A DNA stretch of 64,000 bases, taken from NCBI RefSeq assembly GCF_036324505.1, contig NC_086357.1:17858793-17922792 (forward strand), in the 5' to 3' direction. The notes beneath the pieces were generated by a model, which saw only the letters and a program-made list of their open reading frames with translations, was not told the origin of the DNA and searched no databases. Made by a program: the position numbers and the translations under genes. Every line of letters starts with the position of its first letter. Position 1 is the first letter of the stretch. Positions 41,794 through 55,474 of this stretch are shown here, in pieces. Source of the DNA: Eleginops maclovinus (taxonomy: Eukaryota > Chordata > Actinopteri > Perciformes > Eleginopidae).

Positions 41794-44700
41794 TATAATA
41801 TTAATTGACTTGCGGTGTTGTTTCTATCTCCATATGAGGGTGAGTTGTCGCTGCACCACTTGAATGTGTCTAGAAGCTAGGGAACCCATTTTACAGTACC
41901 CAAGACAGATTTGTGTTTGTTCTTGTAAGTGAAGCTGATGATCCTAACTGAGTGAGGGATAGTTGACAGAAGAGTTTGTCAGCTGTTTCAGTAATGAGTT
42001 GTTGCTTTGTGCACAAGTGTATTTTTAGCAGGCAGAGTGCGGAAACACTGAATATTGTCTCACTGCTATGAGTGCAAAATCCAACTGCATACCAATAAAC
42101 TTGAGAGCGACAGCCAACCTGTTACTGTAAAATGATTTGACTTATTTCCCTTTGTTCAGCTCATGGAGAAAAAGGGGAACAAAGGTTTTCTACTCACTTT
42201 GACCTGGTTTAGTATACTGTATTGTATATTCTTAAATGGCACAATAAATGTTCTACTTCATACAAAACATTGACACACTTTTCAAGAGGTCAGGTAGAGT
42301 TTCATAAAAACTAAGGCCTTACTTATAATACCTGTTTAATGGCAGGATTGAATCATGGCAGGGTAACTGAGAAAGGCAGAGATAAACATACCTTTAAGCC
42401 GGTATTACTGCAAACAACGGTCAATCAGAATGACTGCACTAACAGGACGAAAACATGTGCGAAATAAAAGTTATAAAACACACACAAAAAACCTGTTACA
42501 TTTAGCCAGTTGGCACTTCAAAGACTGTTTGCAAAGGTTTTGTGAAAATGAAAGGGATCCAAAACAAATGTTTCCATAAATGCCACACAATTCATCTGCT
42601 GAACATGAATATCTCACATGAAATTGTCGCTTCATGTTTGTGAAAGATTTTATTTTCACCAATTCAGTATTTCAGAGTATTGGAGGATTTAAATACTGAT
42701 AGTAGAGTATAAAGTAGTATCAAATACACATTTTATTGATTGCAGAAAAGTCTTGGTCTTTCTAAACTTGAATATTTTGAAAGAACGAAGGACACACTTC
42801 TGGTTCGGCAAAGACTGTGCATCTGTAAGCGCAAGCATCACAAATGGGTAGGGGCTTGGCTCTAAAACCCACATGCTCGTGTCTTGGCCTCCTGCTGTGG
42901 CACCCTGGTGCTGGGAGCTGAAGGCTTATTAATCACCTGCTGCACAGAGAGGCATCAGTCAAAAAATCAGGCAGTGCCCCCAGAGGGAGACAGTGATAAA
43001 AAAGGAAGCAAACAAGGAGAGATAAATGTTCTATAGATGAAAGGAAGAGAAGAGCACAAAAAGGAAACAGAGATGACAAAGAAAATAAAAGGAAAACCCA
43101 GATGGAAAAGAAGTTCACGACATTCACTGAAAGAAGCATATAGATATAGAGTTAGGAAAGAAAGACCATTTGTTTTATATAATTTCGGGAAAACATTTTA
43201 ATATAAGTAAAGGACTTAAGTACTTCTTCCTCCACTCAAAAACCCTGTAATATGCATGATAAGTCTCTCAAAATGACATGGGAACAGGATGTCGAACTAT
43301 TAACCATATGCAGTGTACACGCACTCTTACAGGAACAAGGAAAGGCAGGAAGGGAAAAACAAAACTCGAATCAAAATCTGAGACCGACTGAACACCAGCA
43401 ACAATGCATTAAAGGGAATAATAGGAGAGAGAGAGGGAGGTTGCTTTAGAGCTTGATGGAAGCACAGAGTTGGGAATGTAGGTCACCAATTCATGAATGT
43501 ATGTCAGTGTGTTAGCAACTAGGGATACCATTTTAGAGAGCGGATGAAATAACAGACAGCCAAACAAAGGTAGAGATGATTAGATAAATAATGAGAGCGA
43601 CAGAAGAGAGAGGAGAATGTAGGTAGAAAGGGCCAAACAAGAAAGAGAAAGAAGAACGGAAAGATAAATAATGTTGTGATACATTTCATGGCCTATCAGT
43701 TGTATTTTTATTTAAGTATGGTCCCTTAATTGCTCAGAAGCCATTGTGTAAGCATGCAATTAACAGTCCTGTGTTAGGGCAACAGTTCAATACAGTAACA
43801 TTCAGAAGCAAAATCAATCATACAATGGAGTGACAAGCACATTTGACAACAAACTGAGTGAGTCCTGAACAACATTCTTGGTATTTTAAAGTGCTGTAGT
43901 CGATTTATCCATGAATATTATATAAGCATTTAGGAGAAAGGCGTATACTTCACCAGTTACAGTAAAAACTCTATTAAAATCTAGGGCTGAGTTTGAAATC
44001 ACTCACTCAAATCACTGCTCCCTAATCAATATATGGTACCTCTATGTAGAGGACTATATGTTGAACTTAATAAAAAGAAATACATGTTTGCATTAATTCA
44101 TCAATATACTGTATTGTTGACTGTTTTGATTTAGCATTTTATGGCACAAAAACTGTTCAGTCATTTTTGTTTGTGTTTTATGTCTCTCCCCTCAGTGACA
44201 CCACCACTAAGTACTCCACTGATAGGACTGTCAGGCTTTGCACTACATTTTACAGACATTATACACAAGGTCTCTTTATATAAGAAAACCAATGCATGGT
44301 TGTGAGGCGCAGAATCTAACAACATTAAACAATAAGAGGGGTTTTGTTCTAACATTAAAATAATCAACCTTAAGATATGGCTTACAGTGATAAAGGAGTG
44401 AAAGGCCAAAAAAAAACTGTGACAAATGTCTTCCAACCAAGTTTGTGCTGAAACACTGTAAACGTTGGGGGTCCCGTCTGAACAGCATTTTCACTCTAAG
44501 CAAGAGATAAAATAAACATCAACCACATGGCGCTCTGCATGGATGTCATGTCACTGTTTGAAAATGCACTTGGCTGTGTGCATGTTAATGGGTTGTCCCA
44601 TTTCATGACCTGCAGCATTGCTCCCCTCAGAGTACAGCAGTGCCTCCTGTAGGCAGTCCATAGGATCAGTCTAGCCTATTTTCTGCACCGTGTGAACAGA

Positions 44701-45619
44701 ACATAATGTACAGCACAGTATACTGTATGTCTCTGGGCTGAACATCCCTCTGGCTAATTTCCATAACATGGATATATTGGCACTGCCTTGAACATCTGTC
44801 CGTCTGTTAATACCCTTAGTTAGCAGATACAGAAACAAGAACCTAGAAGGTATTTTTTTACTCATATCAGTTCATTAACATAACTGATGTCTAAATGCAT
44901 CCTCTTCCAAAGGTCTTCCTCTCTGTTTTACACACTTCATGATAACTACTTACCAAGCTGCTACCAAACATATACAAAAGAAAGCTGGAGTTCAATAAGA
45001 GCCATTGTGAATGTCCGGTTGCTATATCCAAAGCGAGAACAGTCACAGCGCCACAACTAGCATGCCTAAATAGGAATAATGTCAGTCTGGTTTCAGAGGA
45101 GGGGTTGTCAATCTCCAGTGTAAAGCCTTTTTGGAATGACAAATGGCTACTCAGCCTCACCAGACCACACTGAGCAAAGAAAACTTTGTGGGCAGGCTAA
45201 GTGCATGTGACAAACGATAGAAACAAAAAACAAACATGATGTTCTGTTGCTTTCTGATTCAGCCTCTAGCACAGACCACTGAACCGGCATGGACAAGAAT
45301 GAGTGCAGCTGTGATGAAGCTGGCATTGATAAATCAAACTTCCCCTGGAGTGATAGCCATGCATAATGAGCCGTGACCGAAGTTACATCACTCAAATTAC
45401 TGGAAACACAACAGCATCTATTTACAATTCCAAGAAGGGCTAAATACCATCACACCCTTAACTGCAGCTTCAGTATGTTGGGATCATGGTGGCGGATAAG
45501 AATGTGTATTTATGTTTCATTCATGCAGGCCAGTGCATTTGTACATCTGTTGGTATGTGAAGGAGTTGCTTACTTTTTGTGACTGAATGTACAACTGGAG
45601 GAGGAAACAGAGGAAAACA
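41794..45619. other. Non-coding stretch with purine-rich tracts, no gene
   Basis: No exon was recognised. Strong A+G strand bias occurs at 42950-43140 and 43330-43670 (GAAAGAGA-type words), which is a compositional oddity rather than a gene. The segment 42840-42960 is more balanced in composition. The open frames, including the 91-codon frame at 44161-44436, lack any recognisable feature. Confidence 0.5.
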
Positions 45620-45701
45620 GCTGTGATGGCCGAGTGGTTAAGGCGTTGGACTTGAAATCCAATGGGGTTTCCCCGCGCAGGTTCAAACCCTGCTCACAGC
45701 G
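45620..45701 (+). tRNA. tRNA-Ser (anticodon UGA)
   Basis: An 82-nt cloverleaf. Acceptor strands GCTGTGA and TCACAGC pair fully and are followed by discriminator G. The anticodon stem is TTGGA/TCCAA with loop CTTGAAA, placing anticodon TGA at 45653-45655. A long variable arm (GGGG-TTT-CCCC) is present, as required for class II serine tRNAs. The internal Pol III promoter boxes are A, TGGCCGAGTGG (45627-45637), and B, GGTTCAAACCC (45680-45690), both consensus. It would read UCA codons. It is intronless and lacks an encoded CCA, as in eukaryotes. No run of four or more T follows until about 60 nt downstream, which is unusual for a Pol III gene. No SINE body or A-rich tail follows, so a free-standing gene is likelier than a SINE head. 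Confidence 0.95.
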
Positions 45702-46898
<1,197 letters not shown>

Positions 46899-46986
46899 AG
46901 ACGGATGGACGGACGGATGGACGGAAGGACGGACGACGGATGGACGGACGGATGGACCGACGGACATGGACAGACAGCTGGATGGT
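46899..46986. repeat. GGAC/GGAT tetranucleotide repeat
   Basis: An imperfect array of GGAC and GGAT units with some interruptions (CGACGGAT). It gives an Arg-Pro-Ser-type artefactual reading on the minus strand. Confidence 0.92.
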
Positions 46987-49900
46987 TAGTTTGTTATGCC
47001 TGAAATTGAAAGCCACAGAGAAGACACAGAGGCGTAGAGAGAACATGAGACACACAGACAGAATGAACGCTTATATTTTCAGTAGCACCACCCACACCTT
47101 CTAATTCACTGCTAACAGCTGATGCTGTATTCAGTATGGAGAAAATAAATGTATTTATTAACCCGAAAAACATTAAAACATTTCAAAACTCCACTGACTG
47201 TAATTTGAATTTATATCAACAGATTTTCAGATTTTTAGAAGTAGTAGAACATGCTGACTTACCGTTGGCGAGCTAACAGTAAGAGAGCCTTTTTGCAAAT
47301 AGAGGCTTTCCCTTCATTTACCCTATAATGAATAAAATGCCTTGAACATGATAGGTCTGCTGGAGTTACAAAGCCAAATAAAACAGAAAGACTGTAGAAG
47401 CGTTGGCACGCCCTGACTGGCTAGCATGTTAGCTTTCAGTTGCCTGGCTAAAGTTTTTAAAGAATTTCATTGTACCTAATTCTGGTGTGATTGGGCCTTT
47501 ATTCAAGTCTTTAAAAGTATTACTTTTTCTCCATTTTAATTTCACTCTCTGTAAAATAACTTCAAAGGCAGGCAATATAATAAACACGTTTTACGATTTA
47601 GTGTGTTATCTCATCAGGGAAGCACAGTAGAGATAAGTAGAGTGTTCAAAATATTTGATCAACAATTTTGCTGTACATAGACTGAAATTGACCAAAGTAA
47701 GATAACAACGTCTTGAAAGAGACAAACACTGCTATTCGGAAAACTAATTAAATCAACAAACATCAGGGAAAGAGCTATTATGCAAATGAATCATTCACAC
47801 ATTAGTGTTCGATGTTAAATATGTTGAGGAAAGCAATAGTTGTTGCTGGACATACAGCTGGAACGTGACTGCAGGTACAGAGCTAGTCTTTGTTTTGTGT
47901 GATGTCATAGAGAAATGTGGAATGCCACGTGCATGTCAGGTAACATTTATATTAGAGTTTGAGATACTCACTACACACACGTACCAGCAGAGCAATATAA
48001 GCTCTAGAGACAGGCTTTTTCAGTGGACACACACAAGGACACCAATGCCTTAAAATGTGAACAGCATGTGGTCTGATCTCCTCATGCACCAAGGTCACCT
48101 GTGTCAGAACAAGTTACAATAAAGCCTTTGGGTGTACTGGAGCTCAAACAGGTATCCTTGTTCACGTTAGGGGTTGCAGACTATGAATTTAGCAGACCAT
48201 TCATTGCTCCACCACATCGACTTATTTTAATTTAATTAAACCTTTTTTTTTAAATAGAACAAAAATATTCCCAGAGCATAATGTACCATGGTTGCATTTG
48301 CAGACTTTTAAAGCAGTGTCAGTGTTTTTCCAGGCACCTTGCTGCTTTTTCGAAGAAGCTTTACCAGAGGAGTCATTTTCCGTAGTCCTTCTTCTTACAC
48401 ATCAGGCCGATTTTGATAAAAGAAATGATAAACACCAAAAGAGAAAGAATTGTAAGATTGGAACAGTAGTGCACCTGTGTGTTCTTTTGACACTGAATGT
48501 GGGTCAAACCTCCTGGACGTCTGACTCTTGAGAAATGAATGAATTCTGCAGTTTTTACACCTGGTCCTGTCTGCTTCTGTATGTACGACCCCCCCACACA
48601 AAGACAGGTTTCTGTTTGCATCTGCTCTTCCTCCCCCCTGGCCACTTGAGATTTTAATCAGTCAGCTGCTCACCTGCACGTATCCCCCTCCTCCTTTTTT
48701 TCCACTTTTCTTCTCTTCTTTTCCTTTTGTCATTCACAGATGTGATGTTATTTATGGCCATCTCTGTCATTCATAAATGTCCGTGACTCATATAGGGGAT
48801 GTTTTAAAACAATCTCAAAATAGTTTGTAAAAGAAAACATCAGGAAAATATTCACTCAAACTTAAAGAAGACAACAATTTCGTACTGTGTTTATACAACA
48901 GACATTTGACCATTTTCAATGATTCATTGCATATTTGAGGATATATGACCATTGAGGAAGAATGAGGCTCTGTCTGACTTCTAAAACGTTAGCACATTGC
49001 CTTGTTTGAATACTGATGGCAATTCTTTACAATGTGACTTTTCTCTAACAACAGGCACATGCATACATCTGCCTACAATATGCAAATGTATGTATTTGTA
49101 TGCCTGTGTTTTGCTTTGCTACCCACACAGCATATGATTAAGATCACAGGATTTGACACAAGCCCTTAGTCATCAACAGTTTCTGTAGGGCCAGGCACAT
49201 AAGAGGGGGTGAAAGAAATAGGGAAAGCTACATCTTATGTGGGAATCATCACTACAGTACGGTGTGCAGTGTCCTTTACTTTATTATCTTTGAGCTTATT
49301 GTTTGGTTTTTCTGACCTGCAAATTTCACTTTTATCTGCTTATTTATATTTCCTGGGTAAGGGTTAGGCAGCAAAAAAAAAAAAGCTATAATAAAGCCAC
49401 TTTACAGCACTGCCCCTCGCTGCAGTGACTAGATGCTGAACATGGTAGAGTCTTTAGCAGATAAAGGGACAGTTATTTCCCTCTGGAGGTTGTGTGGATT
49501 AAAACAGAGTTAGCAGGAGTACATATCGGACTGTACATTTACAAGTGGTCCAGAAACATAAAATAATGGTGAATAAGTCAACCAAAACAACATTATGATA
49601 ATATGTTCGGCTGCCGAGTCTTCGAGGAATACTTTGTGCAGTTATTAAATAACACATTGCTCAAACACCGCTAATCTTTTACACTTTTCTCCCAATGGAA
49701 GTGAGATGTTTTCGTAATGGCTTCTCAATTTTTTCTTGCAAAAAGAAGCAGAAGTTTGGAAGCAGTTTCCAGTGCCGCTCATTGATGACACATGCATGGC
49801 TGTCCCTCCCTGACCTCAGACTTCTGCTGTGATAATTGAAGTTACTATGGGGCATGCATGGGTTTACACTTTAGGTAAGTACTGCCTGTATGAAAAGTTG

Positions 49901-52900
49901 AAGGCATGTTTAATGAGAAATTCCTCATTCTGCTACCACCTGCTCATCACGAGCCTCCCTGTCCGCCCATCACTAACACTGTCATATATTCCATCATGAC
50001 GGCCAGTAAACTATAAGGAACTTGATTATTTAGATGGCTCCCTGTTAGTGATGTCAGACTGAGAACATCATGTGCATCAGAAGGCTTTGACTATTTGACT
50101 CCTGTGTCATACGTCAGTGAGTCACCACCACTGCTTTGGCAGAAACAAGGAGTGTAGACACTGGCCATCTGGCAAATGAAATTATTACGGAGCCGTGGAC
50201 ATAAAGTCTGCCTGAAGAGAATGCAGTTATTTGATAGTGGCTTATAATGATGCTCCCAACAATAGAGACTGGCCTTGTCAAAAAGTTTGTCTGTTGCTAT
50301 GGCACAGTGTCAAGAAATGAATAATTATAGGTTAATTGATATTTACTTGTTACATGTTTGGATGCTAATGTTAATTGTGTCTAAATCACTTCTTTTTGGA
50401 TAAAAGTACGTGTATAAAACATTAATATCACAATTAAATATTATATTAATTCTTTGGACAACCAAACAATATTCGTCAATCAGAGAATTCTTCCATCATA
50501 AGATTTCTATTTCATTCGATTGTTCGGAGGGACATTGAAATGAGACAATATTATTTGTCTATTTAACACAATTAGGAATGTTTATATCGTTCATTTTGCA
50601 GAAGCGAGTGCACTGAAGGAAATGGCGATACAGAGGTTCCATGGGAATGAAAAAATGTTTTGACTATGTATCAATTATATTTGATTGTCGGTCACTTGAT
50701 CAATACATCCGTTTCCACCTATATATTAGGTCCTTGATATTTTTCTGATTGATAAATGGTGGTCTTCTTTCTCGTCCTTCTCCGAATGGGCGTGATGAGT
50801 CAAGGGTCAAATACAGAACAGCACTGCTTGTACAGATGGGAGTTCAGTGCCTTCAGCAGGGCAGCTGCTCCCTGTCATAAGGCTTGAACTCAACGCCTCT
50901 GCCTGACTGACAGCCTCCATCTGTTCATCACGCCATCCTGCAAGCCATGGTGGAGTATAATGAGGATGGAAATACGTTAGAATCTCTAATAACAGGTCTC
51001 ACTTACTGCATCCTGTTATGAAGTGTGTCAATCCTGTTATATCCAGCTGCATGGCATGAGTAGCTGTTAATCACCCCTAGAGCTCCTCTAAAGCCTGTTG
51101 CATGTACTGTAGACCACTGACCTACTTATGTGTTCTGCTGTTGGTGTACTGACACACAGGGAACACAATGGGTCGATGAATCAGGGCTTCACTATCACAG
51201 CCTTTTCCTTCCAGACTCTTGGATATTTCCATCAATTGATAAAAGCGTTGAGGTTATGTGTACTTATGTGCATGTATTTCAGTGTGTGCTGTATGCGAAC
51301 TGGACTGCATAGGCAAGCAGGTTATAGCTCAATAATATATGTGTAATTAGCTAGAGAGATGGGTAACAGTGTGCTCAGTAGAAGGACTCAAAAGCTGTTT
51401 TGTTAGCCCAACTTTCCTTAAGAATTACATTGACATTTTCAAAACACACATCTTCTGGCCAACTCCCTGCACCCACTGCCATATGATCTCCAGATGCAAT
51501 CAGTTTGTCCTGAACAGACCCAACCTGATGTATCCATTGTATTTTAGATTTTTGCAGAAAATAAGCTTTATTGGAAACATAGAATTATGATATCATGTTG
51601 TTTGATCTTCCTAAATGAACACCGAATCGTATAACTAGTGTTATTCGGTGTTCAGGCATACACCAATTATATTACTTACCCGCTGTCTTTTTGCTTATTA
51701 TTTCTTTTTTACATGACATTTCCTCTGATAACGTTAATAAGTATTTTTGTCAGGCGTCTAATCACAAACCTATTCATAAAACCCAATTGACTTCATATAA
51801 GGAACCCGGAAGGGCTATTATGCTCATGTCCGGGTTTTAGGACTTTTTCCTTTAAAAAATGGGGTCAGTATTTACCTCTATTAAAGTGGCTGGCAAATGA
51901 AGCACTTCAGAATAATAATCATGAAATAATAATCTGTAATCTACAATTTCAAGGGAAACTAACAGGAATTAAGCGCACACCTCATCCAGTTAGTTCCAAA
52001 AAACAGAGCGTCTCCAGCTACTTGATTGGTCATTCTCACCTTGATTTCCTGCTAGAGCTTTAAAGGTCATGTCAATCAAGATTATTTAGGGCCAAATTAG
52101 TTTTAGTCCCTGTTGGGTTTTAAAATCAAGGATATTGACTTAACGAGAGAGAAGAAGATGGCACATCCCTATGACCTCAGGCTTCACCGACAGTACATAA
52201 CAGAGCCGAGCAGAGGTAGAAGAAGTAGGCCAACTAATCAATTCTCTTCAGTGGCATGTGTGAAAGCTTTTGAGGTAAAACCTCAGAGGGGCGCTTTGTT
52301 TACTTTTGTGTAGAATGTTTTAGTTCCATTTATTAAAAATTAAATGATATGTTATTGCATAAAAAAACATTTAAGTGACGCCAAAGTTAAAAAGATAAAA
52401 GCTAAAATGTCAAAGTACATTCTCACATCTCGGTCCAAGCAGCACTCAGACAGCCCATTGGTATTGTCCATGACCAGACAACTTTCACTGTGTATTTTGA
52501 AGTGCATTAACACAAAGTAGCACATGTAAACCTTGCAGCAAAACCTTCCAAGCAAAGAATAAACAAGGATCTCAGTCAGAGACACTGACGTCAAGTCACT
52601 GACCTCTTACTTTATGAAGACGCAAATGGTTATACAATTAAATGTGGCAGAGACGTCTCTGCACTTTAAAAAAAGGTGTGGAAAATCTGAACATCAAAGA
52701 GGATTCATGACTGTGAAATTTGCCTTGCCTGCAAGTGTGTCATCTGTGTAAGAAACAGTGCACATGTGGAAAGTTAATTTAAATAGGGGCAGTGCTAAGG
52801 AAGTCAATGGTGTTTTGTAACTTCACTTTGTGGCCAATCTGGTGATGTTATCAACCAAAGCAAATACTTGGAGAAGAAGACACAGAAATATCGGAATGAT

Positions 52901-54254
52901 ACTTAAATGTAAGCAGTGTTCATTTATCTATAAAAATGGAAGCAAGAGCTCTTCTTTCACCTATGAAACAAAAGGACCAAAAAAAGCCCTTTGAGATCCA
53001 TACATAGACCTCTCACTGTTAAATTAAAGATACCCAAGTGAGGGGCATACTGTAAGAAAGAGATTGGAAAAGAGAAGTATTTAGCGTAAAGTGTGATTTG
53101 ATGTAGCTAACTAACTAACTAACTAAGCATCTGAAGAGTGAGTAAGGCAGCTTATGTGATAAATACTCACATGTTCCATCACGTGTTTTGTTTTTGAATA
53201 TAGAAACAAAATAAATTGAAGAACTGACTAAATAAAGACATAAGCTTACAACCAACATTACTTATTTTACCTTCTGTATGTGTTATTCAACTTTTTAAAT
53301 CAGAAAATTACTTCTTTTGCACTAAGGACACAAGATGATATAACTCCACCACATTTGGGACATGTTCAACCACATCCCATCTTAAGATAAGTTCGCCACC
53401 TCAGATTTTAAATCAAAAATATAAAGCTGGATACAAGATAAGAATTAAGCATGGAACTTTCTCCCCAGTGGGCTTTGAAGTAGGGCGACACTGAGACCTA
53501 ATTTCTGCTGGATGGAGACATATAAATATGTGGGTCAGCCTCCCGGCCAGTTTTCACAGTTAGCATCCTCCCAGAAGGCATTGTGATTTCACGTCTTGTG
53601 AATAAATGGATGTAGTGTGTCTAGGTAAAGCTCCCTGTCTGCTCTTTGTGAGACGGCGTGTTCCCTGTGGTTAGTGATGCACCTATCAAATCCGTCATAT
53701 CCACCCACCTGATCTAACATAGTTTATCTGGTGTCATTGACTTGATTAAAACCTGAACATACTGCACATATGATTCAAATGGGCTCACTTGTTTCAAGGG
53801 TTTTCTGTGAAAATCTCCATATTACTCAATGTACTATAACAGAATCGACAGTGCAGGTTGATACAAAACACACTTTGTTCTGACGTGTTGTTGTTGATAG
53901 ATTATTAATAAACACTAAAACAGTACCATTTTGTTCTCAATTTCCTCAGCCTGGTGTTCAGTAAGTGCCATTCAATGTGTTTTGCTGCCAATTTGGTAAA
54001 CTCCTTAAACTTAAACTGTTGAAAAATGAGAACAATGCACACAAAAGAGGTAATTCACAGAAAAGGAAGTAAAAAACTATAGGATATTCTTACAGGATTC
54101 ATTTCTGCTATAAAATATATTTTGTAAGTTTTTTAATTTCCCAACCGCCTTCAGTTTGATCCAATTGTATTAACATTAAACTTATTTATTAGAGTTTGCT
54201 TAAAAGAATAGTTAAACATAAAGTAAATTAACAAAGCTTTTTTTACGGGGGCTC
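46987..54254. other. Long non-coding stretch, no gene recognised
   Basis: Over 7 kb with no coding exon, RNA gene or complete transposon that I can identify. Items noted: a poly-A run near 49371-49384; a pyrimidine tract at 48690-48735 ending CACAG that mimics a splice acceptor but has no following frame; a hairpin at 51616-51654; and a short (CTAA)n at 53106-53127. The block 49920-50215 might be a conserved non-coding element, because it is non-repetitive and balanced in composition. Confidence 0.5.
51616..51654. repeat. Perfect 12-bp inverted repeat (hairpin)
   Basis: TGAACACCGAAT at 51616-51627 and its exact complement ATTCGGTGTTCA at 51643-51654, separated by 15 nt. A second, smaller inverted repeat (AACCCGGA/TCCGGGTT, 51803-51836) lies 150 bp away. 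No transposon or terminator function can be assigned. Confidence 0.8.
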
Positions 54255-54345
54255 AATCAATACCAAACTCATATCTGTTGGGTCAATATAAAGCTATAGA
54301 CAGCAGACAATTAGCTTAGCTTAGCATTAAGACAAAAACTGATTT
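54255..54345 (+). repeat. Fragment of a common fish interspersed repeat
   Basis: The words CATATCTGTTGGGTCAATAT, AAGCTATAGACAGCAG and TTAGCTTAGCTTAGCATTAA appear in the order seen in a widespread percomorph repeat. That repeat typically reads AAGCTACAGCCAGCAG and then TTAGCTTAGCTTAGCATAAA. Only the first part is present. Recognised from memory; boundaries are approximate. Confidence 0.6.
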
Positions 54346-55073
54346 AAAAAATGTCAGACCTGCATTTCACTTGAACTAATCAGCCGCAGATATTAGTTTG
54401 ACACTCAAAGGCACAATTTCAAATATTTTAATTCTGGCTGATATATTCATCTGTTTGGTTTTCACAAAAGCACCCTCTGCTGTCAACATCATCTTCCATC
54501 TTATTTATAAGTTACAGCTGTTCTGACACTGGGAGGTGGAAAACATAGCAATCTCCCAGGGCCCCAGATGGTGGTGGTGTGTGTGAGTGCATATTAATTT
54601 GTGTGTCTTGTTTTGCAGTTTCACCTGTTAGGGTGCACGATACGAGCATGATGAAAAAGAAAGAGTGAGAACAAGATCTGATATAATGACAGTAGCAACT
54701 GCAGAGTGTTATAAACCTAATTTCCCTTTAACACTGTTGTTGTGTGAAGGTTTCATTCTGTTTAAAGAGATACTAGACCAAAAATCAATTGTTTAATTAA
54801 AACAATACTACTTTATACGCTATAGAAGGTTTGTGTTTAGTTAAGTCTACCTCCCAGAGCCTTAAATATACAGGAATACAGAGGCATGTAAGCAGCAGCA
54901 TTCATTGTTTGGTAAGGCTGCTCATAGCTCACCTTGAGATTTATTGTTAGCAGACTTTTAGTTTGTGAAGAAATTAGATTTGAGATGCTTTTTTCAGTCA
55001 TTTTAATATTTTCATTCACCACTTATAGGTGAGTCAGTCGCACTGTTTTAAGACAGCAGTGTTGTTGCACTTA
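54346..55073. other. Non-coding stretch, no gene recognised
   Basis: AT-rich sequence up to the Tc1-like element. A short TG-rich patch is seen near 54570-54615. No frame is of interest. Confidence 0.55.
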
Positions 55074-55075
55074 TA

Positions 55076-55104
55076 CAGTGGTATGCAAAAGTTTGGGCAC
55101 CCCT
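55076..55104 (+). repeat. Left outer terminal inverted repeat of Tc1-like copy B
   Basis: 29 bp identical to the reverse complement of 56697-56725. The inner direct-repeat copy of the motif lies at 55269-55288. Confidence 0.94.
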
Positions 55105-55474
55105 CTGAGATTTCATGACAATTTGCTTTTCCTTTATAATAGAAGATCACAGCAACAACATTTGTTTTCCTACAAAGATGTAGACGTTTTAGTGTTTTCC
55201 AGACCAAAATTCTTAGGGTAGCATTACATAGTTTTATTATAATAAAATAAAATGCAAAAAATGGGATGTGCAAAAGTTTGGGCACCCTTATAAATAGCAT
55301 TCATTTCAACACCTGTACGGATTTATAGCTGACAGGTTGCTGCACAAAATTGCTTTGATTAGCTCATTAGACCTTCAATTACAAAGACAGGTGGAACCAA
55401 TCATGAAAAAGGCTATTTAACATAGGTAATAGCTGGCTGTGCCTGGCCTAGGTTCTTTCTTAGGGAGTGGCAAG

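Noticed and set aside
45620..45701. tRNA-derived SINE head
   Set aside because: The cloverleaf is complete with fully paired stems, and neither a SINE body nor an A-rich tail follows.
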